Position numbers and translations under genes: made by a program | Notes under the pieces: generated by a model | Seen by the model: only the letters and a program-made list of their open reading frames with translations | The model's database searches: none | What the model was told of the DNA's origin: nothing | In this document: positions 13,533 through 24,071 of the stretch, piece by piece | Position numbering within the stretch: position 1 is the stretch's first letter | Layout of the letters: the number at the start of each line of letters is the position of its first letter | Source of the DNA: Pohlia nutans | Lineage: Eukaryota > Streptophyta > Bryopsida > Bryales > Mniaceae | DNA length: 64,000 nucleotides | Direction: 5' to 3' | Assembly: GCA_022496805.1 (NCBI GenBank) | Contig: CM040090.1 | Span: 9,790,001-9,854,000 of the forward strand

Positions 13533-14974
13533 CACAAACAGTAAGTTGGATTGGGCTTGACAAATCAAATCGAAGAAATGAAACGAAGTTGTTGGAATGC
13601 AAGTTAGCAATGCCTTGGAATGCACAAACAAGCTAGGGTCTTAAAACTTTGAGCACATATAAGATGGCACAAGGGTATGGAGCACCCTAAAATTTGTGAA
13701 TTGAGGTGGTCAGCAATGAGCTAAGAACAAATCTTGGTCACGCAAAAATAGAAGTCTAAAATGAAGCAAATAATACCTAAGTGATTGCATTTATACCCAT
13801 CCTAATTCCACCTAACGAGGCTCAGGAGTTTTGTTTGATCCCCTTGAATGACAACCGAGGCTTTAACAACTCTAGTTCCAGCTAGCAAGGCTTAGGGTTA
13901 GGCAGGTTCCACCTAACAAGGCTTAGAGAGCTATTTCTGTAAAATAATTAACCACTTTGTTGAAGTCTTTTCCTTCTCGTTGAATTTGATTATAGATGAA
14001 GGAGGAAAATTAAGCCTTGTTAGGTGGAACTAGAGTTGTTAAAGCCTCGGTTGTCATTCAAGGAGATCAAACAAAACTCCTGAGCCTCGTTAGGTGGAAT
14101 TAGGATGGGTATAAATGCAATCACTTAGGTATTATTTGCTTCATTTTAGACTTCTATTTTTGCGTGACCAAGATTTGTTCTTAGCTCATTGCCGACCACC
14201 TCAATTCACAAATTTTAGGGTGTTCCATACCCTTGTGCCATCTCATATGTGCTCAAAGTTTTAAGACCCTAGCTTGTTTGTGCATTCCAAGGCATTGCTA
14301 ACTTGCATTCCAACAACTTCGTTTCATTTCTTCGATTTGATTTGTCAAGCCCAATCCAACTTACTGTTTGTGATGGATTGCCACATCTGCAACCTTGCGC
14401 CTCCAAAAAACCCTGTTGCAACCTCTTGTGGTCACATGTTTTGTTGGCCATGCTTGTACCGGGTGCTCCCAGATCCATCACCAAAACCATGCCCTGTTTG
14501 TAAAGCTACTTTGAGGAGCACCACTAATGTGATTCCCATTTATGGATCCAAAGTTGAAGTGAACCCTAGAGATGCAAAGTGTGATAGCGATGGCAGTGGT
14601 ATTGTTGACGTCATCCCACGGCGTCCTAGTCCACTTCCTATTGCTACTTTAGAATTAGCTGCAAGCGAGAACTATCCTAGTGGAATTGTAGTGCTAAAAT
14701 CACTTGATTTCTTGGAGACGGTTTATGAGCAATTGTTGAGTGTGCGAAGTGAAGGACTTTCTAGCATTGAAGCCCGCCTTGGTGCATTGTATTTTAATCT
14801 GGTGGAAGTGTTTTTTGACTTCCAGACGGAAAGAATAAGTCGGAGAGAAATGCGAGTGAAAGAGAGTATAATATATTTTAGGATTAATGGACATCACGTA
14901 GTTGTGAAGAGACTGCGGAAGGATTTGGAAGATATCATGGAAATGGCTCGTGACGTTGCAAATATGCGTAGCAT
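12931..14974. repeat. near-perfect palindrome carrying two RING genes
   Basis: Two arms of about 0.95 kb (about 12,931-13,890 and 14,015-14,974) are inverted copies with very few differences. They are separated by a spacer of about 125 bp and centred near 13,952. The arms hold the RING gene, its promoter side and repeats with the phrase GTTAGGTGGAA. Outside the foldback insertion the symmetry continues, but with much lower identity (11,050-11,375 against 14,975-15,342). Confidence 0.88.
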
Positions 14975-14999
14975 GGTGGCTATTGACTCGGACGAATGA
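14373..14999 (+). CDS. RMA-like RING-finger protein, intact mirror copy
   Basis: Probable E3 ubiquitin ligase of 208 residues. The N-terminal RING finger has MDCHICN, then SCGHMFCWPCLYR, then PCPVCK, followed by NVIPIYG; this matches the RMA family in cysteine/histidine spacing. The region after residue 60 is a linker with SDGSGIVDVIPRRPSP and then a probably helical segment (about residues 110-200) ending AIDSDE. Family members have a C-terminal membrane anchor; none is visible here, so it may act in the cytosol or be a shortened transposon-borne version. There is no intron. A longer frame starts 33 codons upstream at 14,274 but those residues lack family similarity. The gene sits inside a palindrome within repeat DNA and a relative is found at 47,960, so it may have been captured by a mobile element. 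Confidence 0.75.
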   Translation: MDCHICNLAPPKNPVATSCGHMFCWPCLYRVLPDPSPKPCPVCKATLRSTTNVIPIYGSKVEVNPRDAKCDSDGSGIVDVIPRRPSPLPIATLELAASENYPSGIVVLKSLDFLETVYEQLLSVRSEGLSSIEARLGALYFNLVEVFFDFQTERISRREMRVKESIIYFRINGHHVVVKRLRKDLEDIMEMARDVANMRSMVAIDSDE

Positions 15000-16023
15000 T
15001 CTTGTAGCTCTCGAATCATGTGAGCATGGTTAGTGAAATTTGGTATGCATTACGAGTTGATTTTATTTCACTTTTGGAAAGTGCTCTTGGAAGTCCTAGA
15101 ATAATATAGGATCAAATTTAGTCAAATCTTCTTCTATGCATGTACTTGAGCGTGAATAAATTTAGTTGAGGATCTTGTAATGCTCTTCAATAGCATTATA
15201 TGCGAGTGAACTTGTATTGAGGCTAGTTTGTAATGCTAAAGATATTGAAAGGATATGCAAGACACTATTGGTGAGGTCAATTTTATGTTCAATACACCAA
15301 TCTTAGATTGATATAAATATGGATATCCACATTAGTATTGAAGGATAGATAGATAGAAACACCGACCCTAAATAAGGCCCGGCGTGAATAAAGTGTCCGT
15401 TCATAATGTCAATGACCTGATGCCCACCGGACAATGGGACATTGGAACAAAACTACTCTCCTCTTTCGAGGATAGACACTATAGTAACCAAAACAAAGTA
15501 ACAGTAACAAAGGAGAAGAGCGAAGTAATGATAGTTGAGTGCTAGTTTGTATAAAGGTATGTTTAGTGCTAAGTTTTATCGCCAAGTCATGAGTTCTTTG
15601 GTTGGTTGGTGAAGGGCGTTGTATCATATTTATGTGGTCTGGGTTCGAAACCAATTGGGCTCGTTGAGCAGTGTTGTGGTACACATGGCTTAGTGCTGCT
15701 AGTGAGTTATCATGGCAGGAAAGTTGTACCAACGAACAGGCCCGTCCTATCCCCTGAGACAAGTTGAGCTAGTTGTTTGAAAAGAGTGGCTAGCAGTGGT
15801 TTTCACCACTACCCTCCTTCTTTTAATGTACTACGCCTGTTGGAATTGTTTGATTATTCTCTATACGTCTTTTATGTAAAAGGATAGATCCGACATACTG
15901 TATGGCAATGGTATTTATTGCTTTGAATGTGTGTTTTATGGAGGTTTCGCAAATGTTGAATTTTGTTTCGTTGAGGGGACATGTGTGGTTCTCTAGCTCC
16001 AGCTGTAATGACTATGATGGGAT

Positions 16024-17200
16024 CTACTTTCCAACCTTGTTGTTTGTGTATGTAAATTCTATGAATTGTATGGTTAGTTTACCATCGAGGTTTAGAAGAG
16101 GTGGGCTTTGGTATGGGAGGCCTTTAATGCATAATATATCTGGTTTGAATCTGGCATTACATTGACATCTTTGTTGATTGCAAGTACATGGTAATAGCCA
16201 TGGAAGAACTGTGTTTTCTTGTGGGTTATTGTTGAATGTGTCCGCATTCATGAGAGTGTAGCATCTTGATTTATTTGAAGATAGTATTAATTTTCTTAAT
16301 TCCCATACCGCTTTATTGTGTCTTTTGGTACTTAGTGCGTGTATATGGTGTTGTTTGCATAGTAAGAGTACAAGTAGCCATGTGTCTGCATCTTGTGAAT
16401 TACAGATGGGACATGTTTTTGAGGGGAATCTTTGTATGCCGAAAATTAATTGCTTTATGGCATTACCCATGTATTGACGTGTTCTAAATTTTAGTATGCT
16501 TGTTTTTTGTGAGTCTGTTATTTCTGGATTATTCCAAAAGTTATTGGACATTTCGTTATCTATGATGGAGTTTGTTGTCCATTTGTTAATGTTGGGAAAG
16601 TCTTCTGGCTGTATTTCTAGGTTATTTTCTCGGTCATGTTTCTTTATGTATTCTTCCAAACATCTAACTGGTCCTTCGTCTGGTCGTTTGATACGACTGG
16701 GCCATGTGTCTTTTTGGAAGTAGTAAGGTGTGGTATGTGCAAATTCGTCTGGATTTGCTGCAAATTGATAACCTCTTTTCATGGTTCCTTCTTTTGCGAG
16801 TTGATCTGCGTGTTCATTCCCGTTAATTTTAGCGTGTGCTTTAACTTTGTATATTGTGGTTGGTTGTGTTTGTTTTTTTAGCATTTTTACCATTTCTTCT
16901 AATATGGTTTTATCGGCGTGGTTGTTTTGTTGGGTTGGGTGTTTTAGTTGTGTGTTTAGAACATTTATACAATTGAGACAATCAATAAAAATATGTGCAG
17001 GTTCGTTTATGTATTTAGTGGTGATTAGTGAAAGTGTTTCATGTATGGCCATTAGTTCTGCTATGAAGCATGTTTGTAGTCCAGGCAGTCATTTTGATAT
17101 TTGTATATCTGGTTTAGATGAGTTGTAGATTCCATATCCAACTTTTTTTTTTCCAATGGCCATCATCAGCTTCTTTAGGTGGTAAAAAGGATCTATCTGT
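16024..17200 (-). pseudogene. LINE RNase H domain and C-terminal Cys/His finger
   Basis: The RNase H part begins with YYTDRSFLPP near 17,200 (first catalytic Asp, with the usual Gly changed to Arg). It continues with FIAELMAIHETL (catalytic Glu), HIFIDCLNCINVL (third acidic residue) and KVKAHAKINGNEHADQLAKEG-like sequence (the His/Asp region). A finger of the type CPIC...C...H follows near 16,370-16,440, as is typical at the end of LINE ORF2. RNase H would degrade RNA in the RNA/DNA hybrid during reverse transcription. Stops interrupt the frame between this part and the preceding domains. Confidence 0.8.
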
Positions 17201-17357
17201 GTAGTAGCTGTATTGTGGTTGAAATTTTAGTGTAGTGATTATTTCGAAATTTGGAAGGGGATTTACCCACATGTTTTGTAGATTGTTATAAGGCGGGTAT
17301 ATGAGTTTGTTCCATTTTGTGCTTTTGTTAACTTTGTGTTTGGTAGTGTGGGTGGTG

Positions 17358-17816
17358 CTATTTGTGTATGGTATTGCGAAATTTGTAGATTTTCAATTGT
17401 TGTGTTTTTTTGGTGTCTATTTCGTTTATTGTGCCAATGTTATTGTTTTGATGGTACATACACCATATGTGCATTGCAAGTGGTTCGTTTGGGGTTTTGT
17501 TGGGTTCTAGTGGTATTGTTAGTTCGTCATATGTAATGGTGTCCGCGGCAAAATGTATAATGGCGTGCATATCCGGGAAGGGTCCGTTGTACGGTGATAA
17601 ATTTTGGTACCAGTTGGTGTCTGGAATTGCTAAAATGGTGACAGTTTCTGGGTCTTGTTTTTCTGCTAGTCTTGCCCAATGTATTGCTTGTTGTGCTATT
17701 TTGGCGTCATTTGGGTGTGCATATCCAATACCTTTCCATTTGTATTGAAAGGTTGTCCCTAGTAAGCCAAAAATCCTGTCTCTAACGAATGTTGAGTAGA
17801 ATTGGGTAGATTTCAT
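17358..17816 (-). pseudogene. unassigned LINE domain between RT and RNase H
   Basis: An open segment of 152 residues with a dense run of conserved-looking positions: YKWKGIGYAHPND, then QQAIHWARLAEKQ, then TVTILAIPDTNWYQN, then IIHFAADTITYDE. The order (W-x-G, a NPxx-like turn, a helix with A and W, a strand ending in a PDTxWY box, and a late F...I.Y strand) recalls phage-type N6-adenine DNA methyltransferases, with the catalytic NPPY-like box replaced by AHPND. That is inference from pattern only. It could be an unrelated LINE-specific domain. Confidence 0.4.
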
Positions 17817-18701
17817 GGAACATGTAATTGGTGAGGAGAAGTATGAGTGTGTTATATTGAATGTTGTTATTAGTGTGTCTAGAATGTTGGATGGGATGGT
17901 ATGGTGTGGTGTTTTTATTGTATTCTTTTTGTGGTTTTTGTGTTCGTATCTTTGGTATAACCAGACTACTTCCGTTTCAAATGTTTGTATAGCAGGTATT
18001 AGTCTGTGGATGTTGTATTTGTTATTGTTGTTGTATTGTTGTCATAACCATTTTATTCTTGTAGTCGAAATGGTGGTGATATATTTACCGTTGTCATTAT
18101 ATATGTGGGTTTTATCATTTTGTGTTTGAATGGTGCACTTGTTTGTGTCTATGTCTCTTTTTGGGTTACATTCAATTGTGGATGTTTTAATGTAGGGGAT
18201 TATTGTTGGGGGTGGGATGTATCATGTGTCTCTATTTTGTTCGGGTGTAAATTGTGTATTTATGATATTTTAATAGTGTTTGTTTTTATAATCTGTGTAG
18301 TATTTTGTAAGTAGGTTTATGTTATAGCGTATTACTGTTGGTAGATTTAGTGGAAATAGTTCGCGTTGTTCTAACCATTTATTGTATGTTATGTGGTTTG
18401 AGTCTATCCATTGACATAGATAGGTGTTGTATTTTTTAGATATTTTATATTTATCTTTTGTTGTAATTGTTTTGTGGTTTAATATTGTGCGAATGGTGAA
18501 TCTTATCGGGTCATTTTTTATGTTTTGTGGTGGGCCTGGTTGTTGTGGTTGTGGAGGTTGCAGGAATTGTATAGGGTTTATTGGTGTTCTTGGTTTTATT
18601 CTGTAGTTATATATTTTATATTTTTCTTTTAGTGTATGAGGTGGTAAGTGTGTTTGGCCTGGATTTGGGCAATCTAGGGTACATTTTGGTTCACAGAAGA
18701 G

Positions 18702-20795
18702 TTATTCTGCTATTTTTAGTGCACTTTTGTCTAGTTTAGTTGGATTTTGATAGTATATTTTAAATTCTTCTGGTGACATTAATTTTGTGCCGTTGTGAAG
18801 GATGATTTGATTTATATTGTAAATTTTGTGTGCCATTAATTTATATAATAATTTGATGGAGAGTTTTGAATGTAATTGTGGTAGTTCGTTTATGATTGTA
18901 GATCGCCATTCTCGTTCTAGTTCGGTCATGTGTAGTTGGAAGTTTTCTTCTGTACTTTTTAGGTGTATACCACACGTTGTTTTGAGAAGGAATAATGTTC
19001 GTGTTGTAGGTGACGTAATGCAATCTTGGCGTTTAATTCTTGGGATGTCTTCGGCACCGCCGGCTTTAGCAAGTATGTGTTGTATTAGTCCTTTATATAT
19101 TATTCCTAGTCTCCCTTTATCGTTAAGTGCATTTCGAAGTTGTTCCCCATTGCATCTAAGGCATTTTTTTAGAGAGAAGGCTTCTAGTCCAAATAAATCA
19201 TGAGGAAGTTGCGTTATTATATTTGCGGTGCTTTTAGGTAGTCCGCATATTGTTTTTTGGATTGCAATAATTTTCTTGTCAAGTTTTTTAATGGTTGGTA
19301 GTGAGTATAGAACTGCAAAGAAACTGTAGGCTATGCCTGCTCTCATTACTGTGTCCACCATACTGATTCTTTGTTTGATGGTGGCAGGGCATTTTGATAG
19401 TTATTTACATTGGTCTATTATTTTAGTTGTGGTGATATATGTTTGGAGTTTCCATTTTAGTGATGGAACTAATTGTATGCCCAAGTAGACATAAGGTTCA
19501 TTTTGATGAAGTACTGGTAGTGTTTGGTCTCCGTAGCTGATTTTTTGGATTGTCATGTGGGTTTTGAATTTTTTTGGTTGCATTTTGGATTTATTTGGAC
19601 AACCAGTGACGGCACATTTTGTCTCCTAAGTCCATGCCTGCCCATTCACAGAATTTGTCAATTTTGTTTAGTTGTATTTGTAGTGATTTTGTATTATTTG
19701 ATATAGCTGCTAGATCGTCTGCGTATGCTGCGGAGCTGATTTTAATTTCTGAAGTACCAAATGTATATCCATTTTCTCCTCTTTGTAACCACCTCAAGAG
19801 TGGTTCTAGAAAAATTAAAAAGAGATATGGGCTAAGTGTGTCTCCTTGTATGGTTCCTCTTTGAATCGGTATTGGTTTTGTTTTTCCAAATTGTTCTCCA
19901 GTAAATATAGTGTTTCAGTGGGAGTAGATGTTTCCAACTAGCATTCTTGCATCTCCCGGGTATCCAAGGTCTTTCATTATGGTTAGGAGTCTTGCGTGAT
20001 CTAATGAGCCAAATGCGTTTTTGAAGTCTATATATAGTAGATATATGTCTTGATTTGTAAATTTTGCATCTTCTAGTGCTGCTATGAGGAGTTGTAATTG
20101 TCTTGCTGTACTTCTTTCTGCTCTGAATCCTTCTTGACTATCGTATAGGATTTGGTATTCTTCACCGTATGCTGACAATATGTATGTTAGTGTGCTGGTG
20201 AAGAATTTGTATATTGTGTTTGCAAGTGCTATTGGTCTATGGTTTGGCAGTTGTGCGGGATTTCCTTTTTTATAGAGTAGTATAGTTAGACTGGTTTTCC
20301 ATGAGGCTGGAATTTGTTTTTGTTTGTAGCAGTGAGTACAGGATAAAAGAGTAGTTTATGAAAACTTTCAGGCATATTTTTTAGTATAGAGTTGGGAATT
20401 TTGTCTGGGCCTGGTGTTTTGTTGTTAGATAGATGTTTGAGACACATTTCGTATATTTCTTTGTCAAAGTGTTTATGTAGTAGGATTTGTGCGTTTCCTC
20501 TTTTTTCTATTACGAATCCATCAAGGTCGTGCCATGGGTATTGTCGAACTCCACAAGTACATTGTGATGGGTGTTCGGGTTGATGGTAGCATGTAGGTAC
20601 TGTAGGTCTATTGCTAATTGATTGTTGTATGTGGATTTCGTTTGCTATGTCTTTTGGACTGGTTAGTATGTTGTTGTTTCTATCCAATATGCAATCTAAT
20701 GGTGGTGTCTCTCGATTTTTGAAAACTTTTTTGTTTATTTTTTTGTGCTTTTGTCGTATAATTGTTTGTATTTGAGTATTGCCTTTTTTATACAA
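18702..20795 (-). pseudogene. LINE reverse transcriptase domain
   Basis: Reverse transcriptase segments are spread over three frames on the minus strand. NNKTPGPDKIPNSIL (about 20,430) and the QEGFRAERSTARQLQLL palm region (about 20,120) are followed by LLYIDFKNAFGSLDH (first catalytic Asp), TIQGDTLSPYLFLIFLEPLL, and AAYADDLAAI at about 19,711-19,735 (the YADD active site). A thumb-like segment follows to 18,702. The domain copies LINE RNA at a nicked target site. Frame changes near 19,590, 19,890 and 20,280 show decay. Confidence 0.88.
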
Positions 20796-21029
20796 CTTTG
20801 GGTATATTTTGTGGTGATTTTACAGGCTTGTATTTTTGTTGTCTTGGCTATTTCTACTAGTGATTGGATCCATTCTTGTTGATCATGTTCTTGGGTTGGG
20901 AATGGTGGAATGATTACATTTGTATGGGCTATTAATTCTTCGATTATTGGATGCGTTTGCCAATTTTGTGTATTTTTTGTTATGTAAATTGTTTTTCTAA
21001 TTAGATGGTAAGTGGATAGGTGTTTTTTC

Positions 21030-21590
21030 TATGCTTTTTCTAGTTTTCTTGGTAAGAAGCCTCCTTGTTGGGAAGAACGATTTGTTAGTGTCGGGAGTGG
21101 TGGTGCATTACAAGTTTCTTGAATTTTATTTGAATTTTTTTGTATCATGTGATCTAGTTTTGAACATGATGTTTGCCATTGGTTGTCTGTTAATTGGTCA
21201 TTTGATAGTATTGTGATGAGTTCATTTATTTGCAGCGTATTTTCTTCAAAATATTCTATTTTGAGTTTTTCAATGTTTTCTTGTGGTATGGAATTTAGTA
21301 TTCTTGTTGTTTTGTTTGTTATTGGTGTGGGTCTTGCTAGTAAGGTGTTTGTTGGTATGTATAATGTTACTGGTGAGTGGTCATAGTTGAGGTTGTGGTC
21401 ATTGTCTGTAGTTGAAATGTATAAAGTATTATCTGATGTTTTGATGTAGTATCCATCTATTAAGCTCGTTTGGTTATAGTTTTGTCCCCCTTGTCTTGAG
21501 TATGGGCAGTTTGTTGGGATGTTTTTTAGTTGGAGATTATTTGTAAATGTTCTCTATTCTATGTCTTCCGTTTGTGGTGGGGTTGTGTCG
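21030..21590 (-). pseudogene. LINE endonuclease, C-terminal part
   Basis: Minus-strand segments include SLIDGYYIKTSDNTLYI and LNYDHSPVTLYIPT, the latter containing the SDH/YDH-type catalytic box at the end of apurinic/apyrimidinic-like LINE endonucleases. It is separated from the N-terminal part of the domain (23,203-23,884) by a 1.6 kb insertion. Confidence 0.7.
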
Positions 21591-21594
21591 GTTC

Positions 21595-23202
21595 CTGTGA
21601 GTCAAAAAACCGGTCGCTCGATTTATGATCACAAATGGGCCGGTGGTGGGTGCGAATGTATGCCTTCCAAGCAACGGACCTCCTTGTTCCTTGTGCGATT
21701 AAGTGAACTCAATCTACCCTAGGCACTTAGCATGCAAAACTGGGCTTAGATTTGTGAATGAAGGCTCTTAACTAGGTTTTCTGAGCTTATATCTAACAAT
21801 TCCAGCACACCTTCTAGACTTGCAAAAGTGAATAAGTCAACTTAGAGCTTCTCATATCCCTTCTTAATGCAACCTAAACCACCACACATACTACCAACCA
21901 CCTTAGCAATGCATAGACTCAATTTAAACATAAATTAAGGTTTTCTGGAGAATTTTGGGCAGCGCTTCCGCGTCATGCCAAAAAACTCAGAAATTTAACC
22001 CTAAACTTAAAACACAATCAAATTGGACGAAGGAACTCGGGCAGCGCTTCCGCGTCTCTCCCTTCACCGTTCTAAAATTCACCACAAGATCATACAATCA
22101 GCATAAAACCATCCAAACATCAACAATCATAAATAGCTCACTTTCACAACACAATCTTGAATTTTTACACACACAAGAAATGTAAGGTGATTAGCTCACC
22201 ATTCCCACATCCATGTTGCCTTTTAACTCACTAATGGTCTACTGATCATGCAATGGAACTTGAAACACAAAAGAAGAACAAAATAGAACAAGCACGGAGG
22301 GCTCCCTCTATAATATCACGCCGTCAGTTTTCCGTATTGTCACCGTTTTGCACTGCCGCAGCTTGTGCGCGCCTCCAAAAACCTCCTTTCACTTCCACGG
22401 CCGTTGCTCCCTCGTCCTTGCTCCAAACGCCTTGAGCTTAGACTTTTTGGAAAGCCAACTTAATCATCTTGCTTGTCCTCAAAAACCAGATCTTGATTCG
22501 CCTCCACGTCCGAGATATCGCCCTCCAAGTCTTGGGCTCGAACTCTGTGATGGCAGCAGTACCTCCTTTCACTTCCGCGGCCGTTGCACCCTCGTCCTTG
22601 CTCCAAACGCCTTGAGCTTAAACTTTTTGGAAAGCCGACTTGATCATCTACAACCCCTCCAATTTTCAAGACCTAACTACCTTTTCTCTAGCATCTATCT
22701 ACCAAAGAAAATCAACCTATCCTATGTGATTCGAGGGAGAGAGAAGAGAATGATCCCCCTTGGGCTTCAACCCAAGGATTTTGCCCCCCCTCCATCCGTT
22801 GCACTTCATCCAACTAGAACTCATCCAAAAACCCTACTCTAGTAAACACACTCTAAACTATTAGTTACCGGGTCTTTTTTAGGTGTTAAAAATAGGACTA
22901 GGTCTTTTACCAATAGTCCCACGTTTACTTCCCAACAATAGCCCAACTTCTACTTCCTGCATTAACCGCAAAATACCGTGAAATACACAAAAATCCACGA
23001 TTAGTCGGTTAGAACACAAAATACGGCAAAAATACCCAAAAACTAGGATAATTCAACCGGCACATAAAGACTCCAATCACATACACTAATAATCCTACCA
23101 AATTAAATACGCAGCTAAACCGCTGTAATTAGGAAAATACGATCAAGATTTCAGGAAAAAATGCCGCGGTAAGAGTTTATCGCGGCCGTGGACCGTTTTG
23201 AT
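21595..23202. mobile_element. nested insertion inside the LINE endonuclease
   Basis: About 1.6 kb of different composition splits the endonuclease. A candidate 5-bp duplication, GGTTC, lies at 21,590-21,594 and 23,203-23,207. Near the ends TCAAAAAACCGG and, reversed, TCAAAACGG form a weak inverted repeat. Inside, GGGCAGCGCTTCCGCGTC occurs twice (about 21,957 and 22,038), and a block of about 90 bp near 22,382-22,470 is repeated near 22,564-22,650. No transposase or retroviral-type gene is visible. The reading frame on the two sides does not rejoin perfectly with this boundary, so the ends may be off by a few bases. Class unknown. Confidence 0.55.
22382..22650 (+). repeat. tandem direct repeat within the nested insertion
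   Basis: Two copies of about 88 bp, starting with CTTTCACTTCC(A/G)CGGCCGTTG and ending with GGAAAGCC(A/G)ACTT(A/G)ATCATCT, are spaced 182 bp apart. They differ at only a few positions. No function is evident. Confidence 0.75.
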
Positions 23203-23884
23203 GGTTCAGAGTTCCATTTTGTTGTCCGATGAGTGCTATGTCTCTGTTAAAATCACCACATAGTATGTGTGTGGTATTCAGATGTGCATTTATTTGTTGT
23301 GTTATATTTTGTTGAATCATTGGTATATTGTATGTCCTCTGCATGTGACGGCATATACATGTGAATAATTAGTCACGTTTGCAATGGTTTGTTGTCTATT
23401 TTATTATTTGTAGATAAGGTGATATTTCTCTAGGGGTTGGGATTTTAGTGACATTACCGGGGTATGCATATTTTTTATGTATTAGTGTGAGGAGACCTCC
23501 TCTTGCGGGTATGTATGGTATTCTTTGTTGCATGCATCTTGTTAGAGCATGTGTGTTGTTAAAAATTAATTTGTATTTTGGAAATAGGTTTTGTATGTAT
23601 TTGGTAGATTTTGTAGCGGTTATTTTAGTTTCTTCTATTGTGATGATTGCGGGTTCATCGGGTGTGTTGGTAATTAGTTCATGTAAATTTGGAAGGGCCG
23701 TATTTAGTGACAAGGCATTCCATGTAATAAATCTTATATTATAATTTGTTGTTTGTATTTCTTGTGGTTGTATTGTGGGTATATTTGGAAGTAGTGGGAG
23801 ATGATTATATTCATGTAGTGGTTCATTTATTCTTAAGGTTTCTTTTAATAAGTTGATAGGGAGAAATGAGAATTTATCAATCAT
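23203..23884 (-). pseudogene. LINE endonuclease, N-terminal part
   Basis: The domain starts near FITWNALSLNTALPNL (Asn of the first motif), continues with PAIITIEETKITA (catalytic Glu in EETK), and reaches CGDFNRDIALIG near 23,230-23,262 (the GDFN motif of apurinic-type LINE endonucleases). This enzyme nicks target DNA to prime reverse transcription. The frame breaks between the two halves, and the rest of the domain lies beyond the nested insertion. Confidence 0.8.
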
Positions 23885-24071
23885 GTTTTAGAGGGTTATA
23901 GAATCATTGTGTTGATGAATAAAATCGTAAATATCTTTGTGAATGGTATTTGGTTATTTTCTGTGAATTCTGTGTATGGGTGTGTCGTTGGGATATGCGT
24001 TTTAGGTGGGTTTTGTAGTTGGGACATTTTTTCTAGAAGTAGCGTTGTCCAATCGGGGTTTGGAATTTGTA

